A stretch of 64,000 nt of DNA from Peronospora farinosa (Eukaryota > Oomycota > Peronosporomycetes > Peronosporales > Peronosporaceae): the NCBI GenBank assembly GCA_947646735.1, contig CANTFK010000771.1, positions 62,001-126,000 on the forward strand, given 5' to 3'. A model generated the notes under the pieces. That model saw nothing but the letters and a program-made list of their open reading frames with translations. It searched no databases and was not told the DNA's origin. This document shows, piece by piece, positions 63,184 through 64,000 of the stretch. Made by a program: the position numbers and the translations under genes. Position 1 is the first letter of the stretch, and every line of letters starts with the position of its first letter.

Positions 63184-64000
63184 ATGGGACGTAAAGCGAG
63201 ACACTCGGCACGTACGGGCGATGGTGGGGCAGAAGTACGTTTACAAAAGAAGAAACTGAAAGAGGCAGAAAAGACACAGAAGGAGGCAGAATTGACGTTT
63301 TATGACGATCCGTCAGAGAATGAGAGTGATAACGAGCAGGTCGAGTCAGAGGACGATGAATTGGCAGGTGAAGAGGTGCTAGAGCTTGGCGGAGACAAAG
63401 AAGAAGAAGAAGAAGAGGAGGAGGAAGAGGATGAAGTAGAGAATAGTGAGGATGATAACAACATGTATGATGCGGGTAGTGAGCGTAAGAAAGCGATGCA
63501 GATGGAGAGCAAATGGGGCAAGTCCCGTAAGACTTTTTACTCTGCAGACACGGCAGAGTACGAGCTGGAATATGATGAAGAGGTCGCTAAAGATGAAGAG
63601 GAAGCTGCGCTTGAGTTGCAACGTAAGCAGGCAGAGATGATGGACGACGAGGACTTTGGCATTGATGCACCTGAAGCTATTGAAGATGCGGAAGAGGAAG
63701 AGGAAGAAAATGAGGCAATGCATGTGGATGATGAAGAGATGGTCGACACACAGCTGGCTGATATTGCGACGCTTGCTGATAATGGCACTGGAAGTGCTGA
63801 GACCATAGAACAGGTGCACCGGGACTTTTCCAAGATGTCCAAAAAGGACAAGTTGCAGATTGTGAATCAGTCAGCTCCAGAGCTGTTAGGTCTGATATCG
63901 GAGCTGGAATCGTCGACAAAGGAGTTAGAGGAGGTAATCACTCCGGCCGTACTCAAGCTACGACCTGTCCGACGGAAATCACGGCAGCTTCAGATGGGCC
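63184..64000 (+). CDS. UTP3: UTP3/SAS10 small-subunit processome protein (5' part, runs off window)
   Basis: Utp3/Sas10 is a nucleolar component of the SSU processome that acts in 18S rRNA maturation. The ATG at 63184 opens a frame that stays open to the window end (272 codons seen). The N-terminus is basic (MGRKARHSARTGDGGAEVRL), followed by long acidic stretches. The conserved pair is SKWGKSRKTFYSADTAEYEL then YDEEVAKDEEEAALELQRKQ and DDEDFGID. The Sas10 domain start is seen in QSAPELLGLISELESSTKEL. The very last part (LRPVRRKSRQLQMG) is less family-like, so an intron or frame change near 63950 is possible. Confidence 0.85.
   Translation, partial: MGRKARHSARTGDGGAEVRLQKKKLKEAEKTQKEAELTFYDDPSENESDNEQVESEDDELAGEEVLELGGDKEEEEEEEEEEDEVENSEDDNNMYDAGSERKKAMQMESKWGKSRKTFYSADTAEYELEYDEEVAKDEEEAALELQRKQAEMMDDEDFGIDAPEAIEDAEEEEEENEAMHVDDEEMVDTQLADIATLADNGTGSAETIEQVHRDFSKMSKKDKLQIVNQSAPELLGLISELESSTKELEEVITPAVLKLRPVRRKSRQLQMG

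Noticed and set aside
1..64000. tRNA or rRNA genes, effector genes with RXLR-EER or LFLAK motifs
   Set aside because: I looked for clover-leaf boxes and for secreted proteins with RXLR/EER or LXLFLAK and saw none I could support.

Overview
The window reads as nuclear DNA of an oomycete, most likely Peronosporaceae (Phytophthora or a downy mildew). Genes are intron-poor, with short GT-AG introns of roughly 65-110 bp. Several start sites carry an oomycete-type Inr (TCATTYYNYWTTT-like). The proteins are typical of stramenopiles, including a DFN-type TKL kinase relic and a secreted GH43 arabinanase. Species cannot be fixed from sequence alone. Exon structures were worked out by hand from reading-frame phase, splice signals and family alignment remembered from general knowledge; no search was run.

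Layout. 1-3500: relics (Ty3/gypsy and LTR scraps, a broken TKL kinase, a broken WD40/TPR gene). 3833-6737: housekeeping genes BUD31 (+), SRD5A3-like polyprenol reductase (-) and NDUFB9 (-). 6843-8168: gene-free, with a dispersed repeat. 8169-14070: a decayed Ty3/gypsy element whose 3' end is replaced by the 3' end of a Ty1/copia element. 14373-18602: TAM41 (+), FES1 (-) and a mitochondrial-type nitroreductase (-). 18294-24214: a near-perfect 2.96 kb direct tandem duplication holding two intact copies of a secreted GH43 endo-arabinanase gene, plus a cut-off second 5' end of the nitroreductase gene. 24215-30835: repeat-rich DNA with a minus-strand gypsy remnant and an unrecognised decayed unit. 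30836-38540: a second, nearly full-length decayed Ty3/gypsy element with chromodomain and 3' LTR, carrying an intact 410-codon ORF on the opposite strand between pol and the 3' LTR. 38541-39824: no clear gene. 39911-64000: a dense housekeeping block: SEC61B, POL5/MYBBP1A, NUP50, SCO1, NAA25, WDR59, a TAP26/FYV7-like factor, mitochondrial ACP, a coiled-coil protein, PFDN2, RPS21, a small TIM, CMC2, CBP3/UQCC1 with a C-terminal WW domain, and the start of UTP3/SAS10.

How the genes fit together. Seven genes serve mitochondrial biogenesis or respiration (NDUFB9, TAM41, SCO1, ACP, small TIM, CMC2, CBP3). Three serve early ribosome assembly (POL5, TAP26-like, UTP3). The others cover splicing, protein translocation, nuclear transport, N-terminal acetylation, TORC1 regulation, chaperoning and dolichol synthesis. 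The most unusual features are the antisense ORF of the chromodomain gypsy element, conserved at protein level in a second diverged copy at 26414-27140, and the very recent GH43 tandem duplication.
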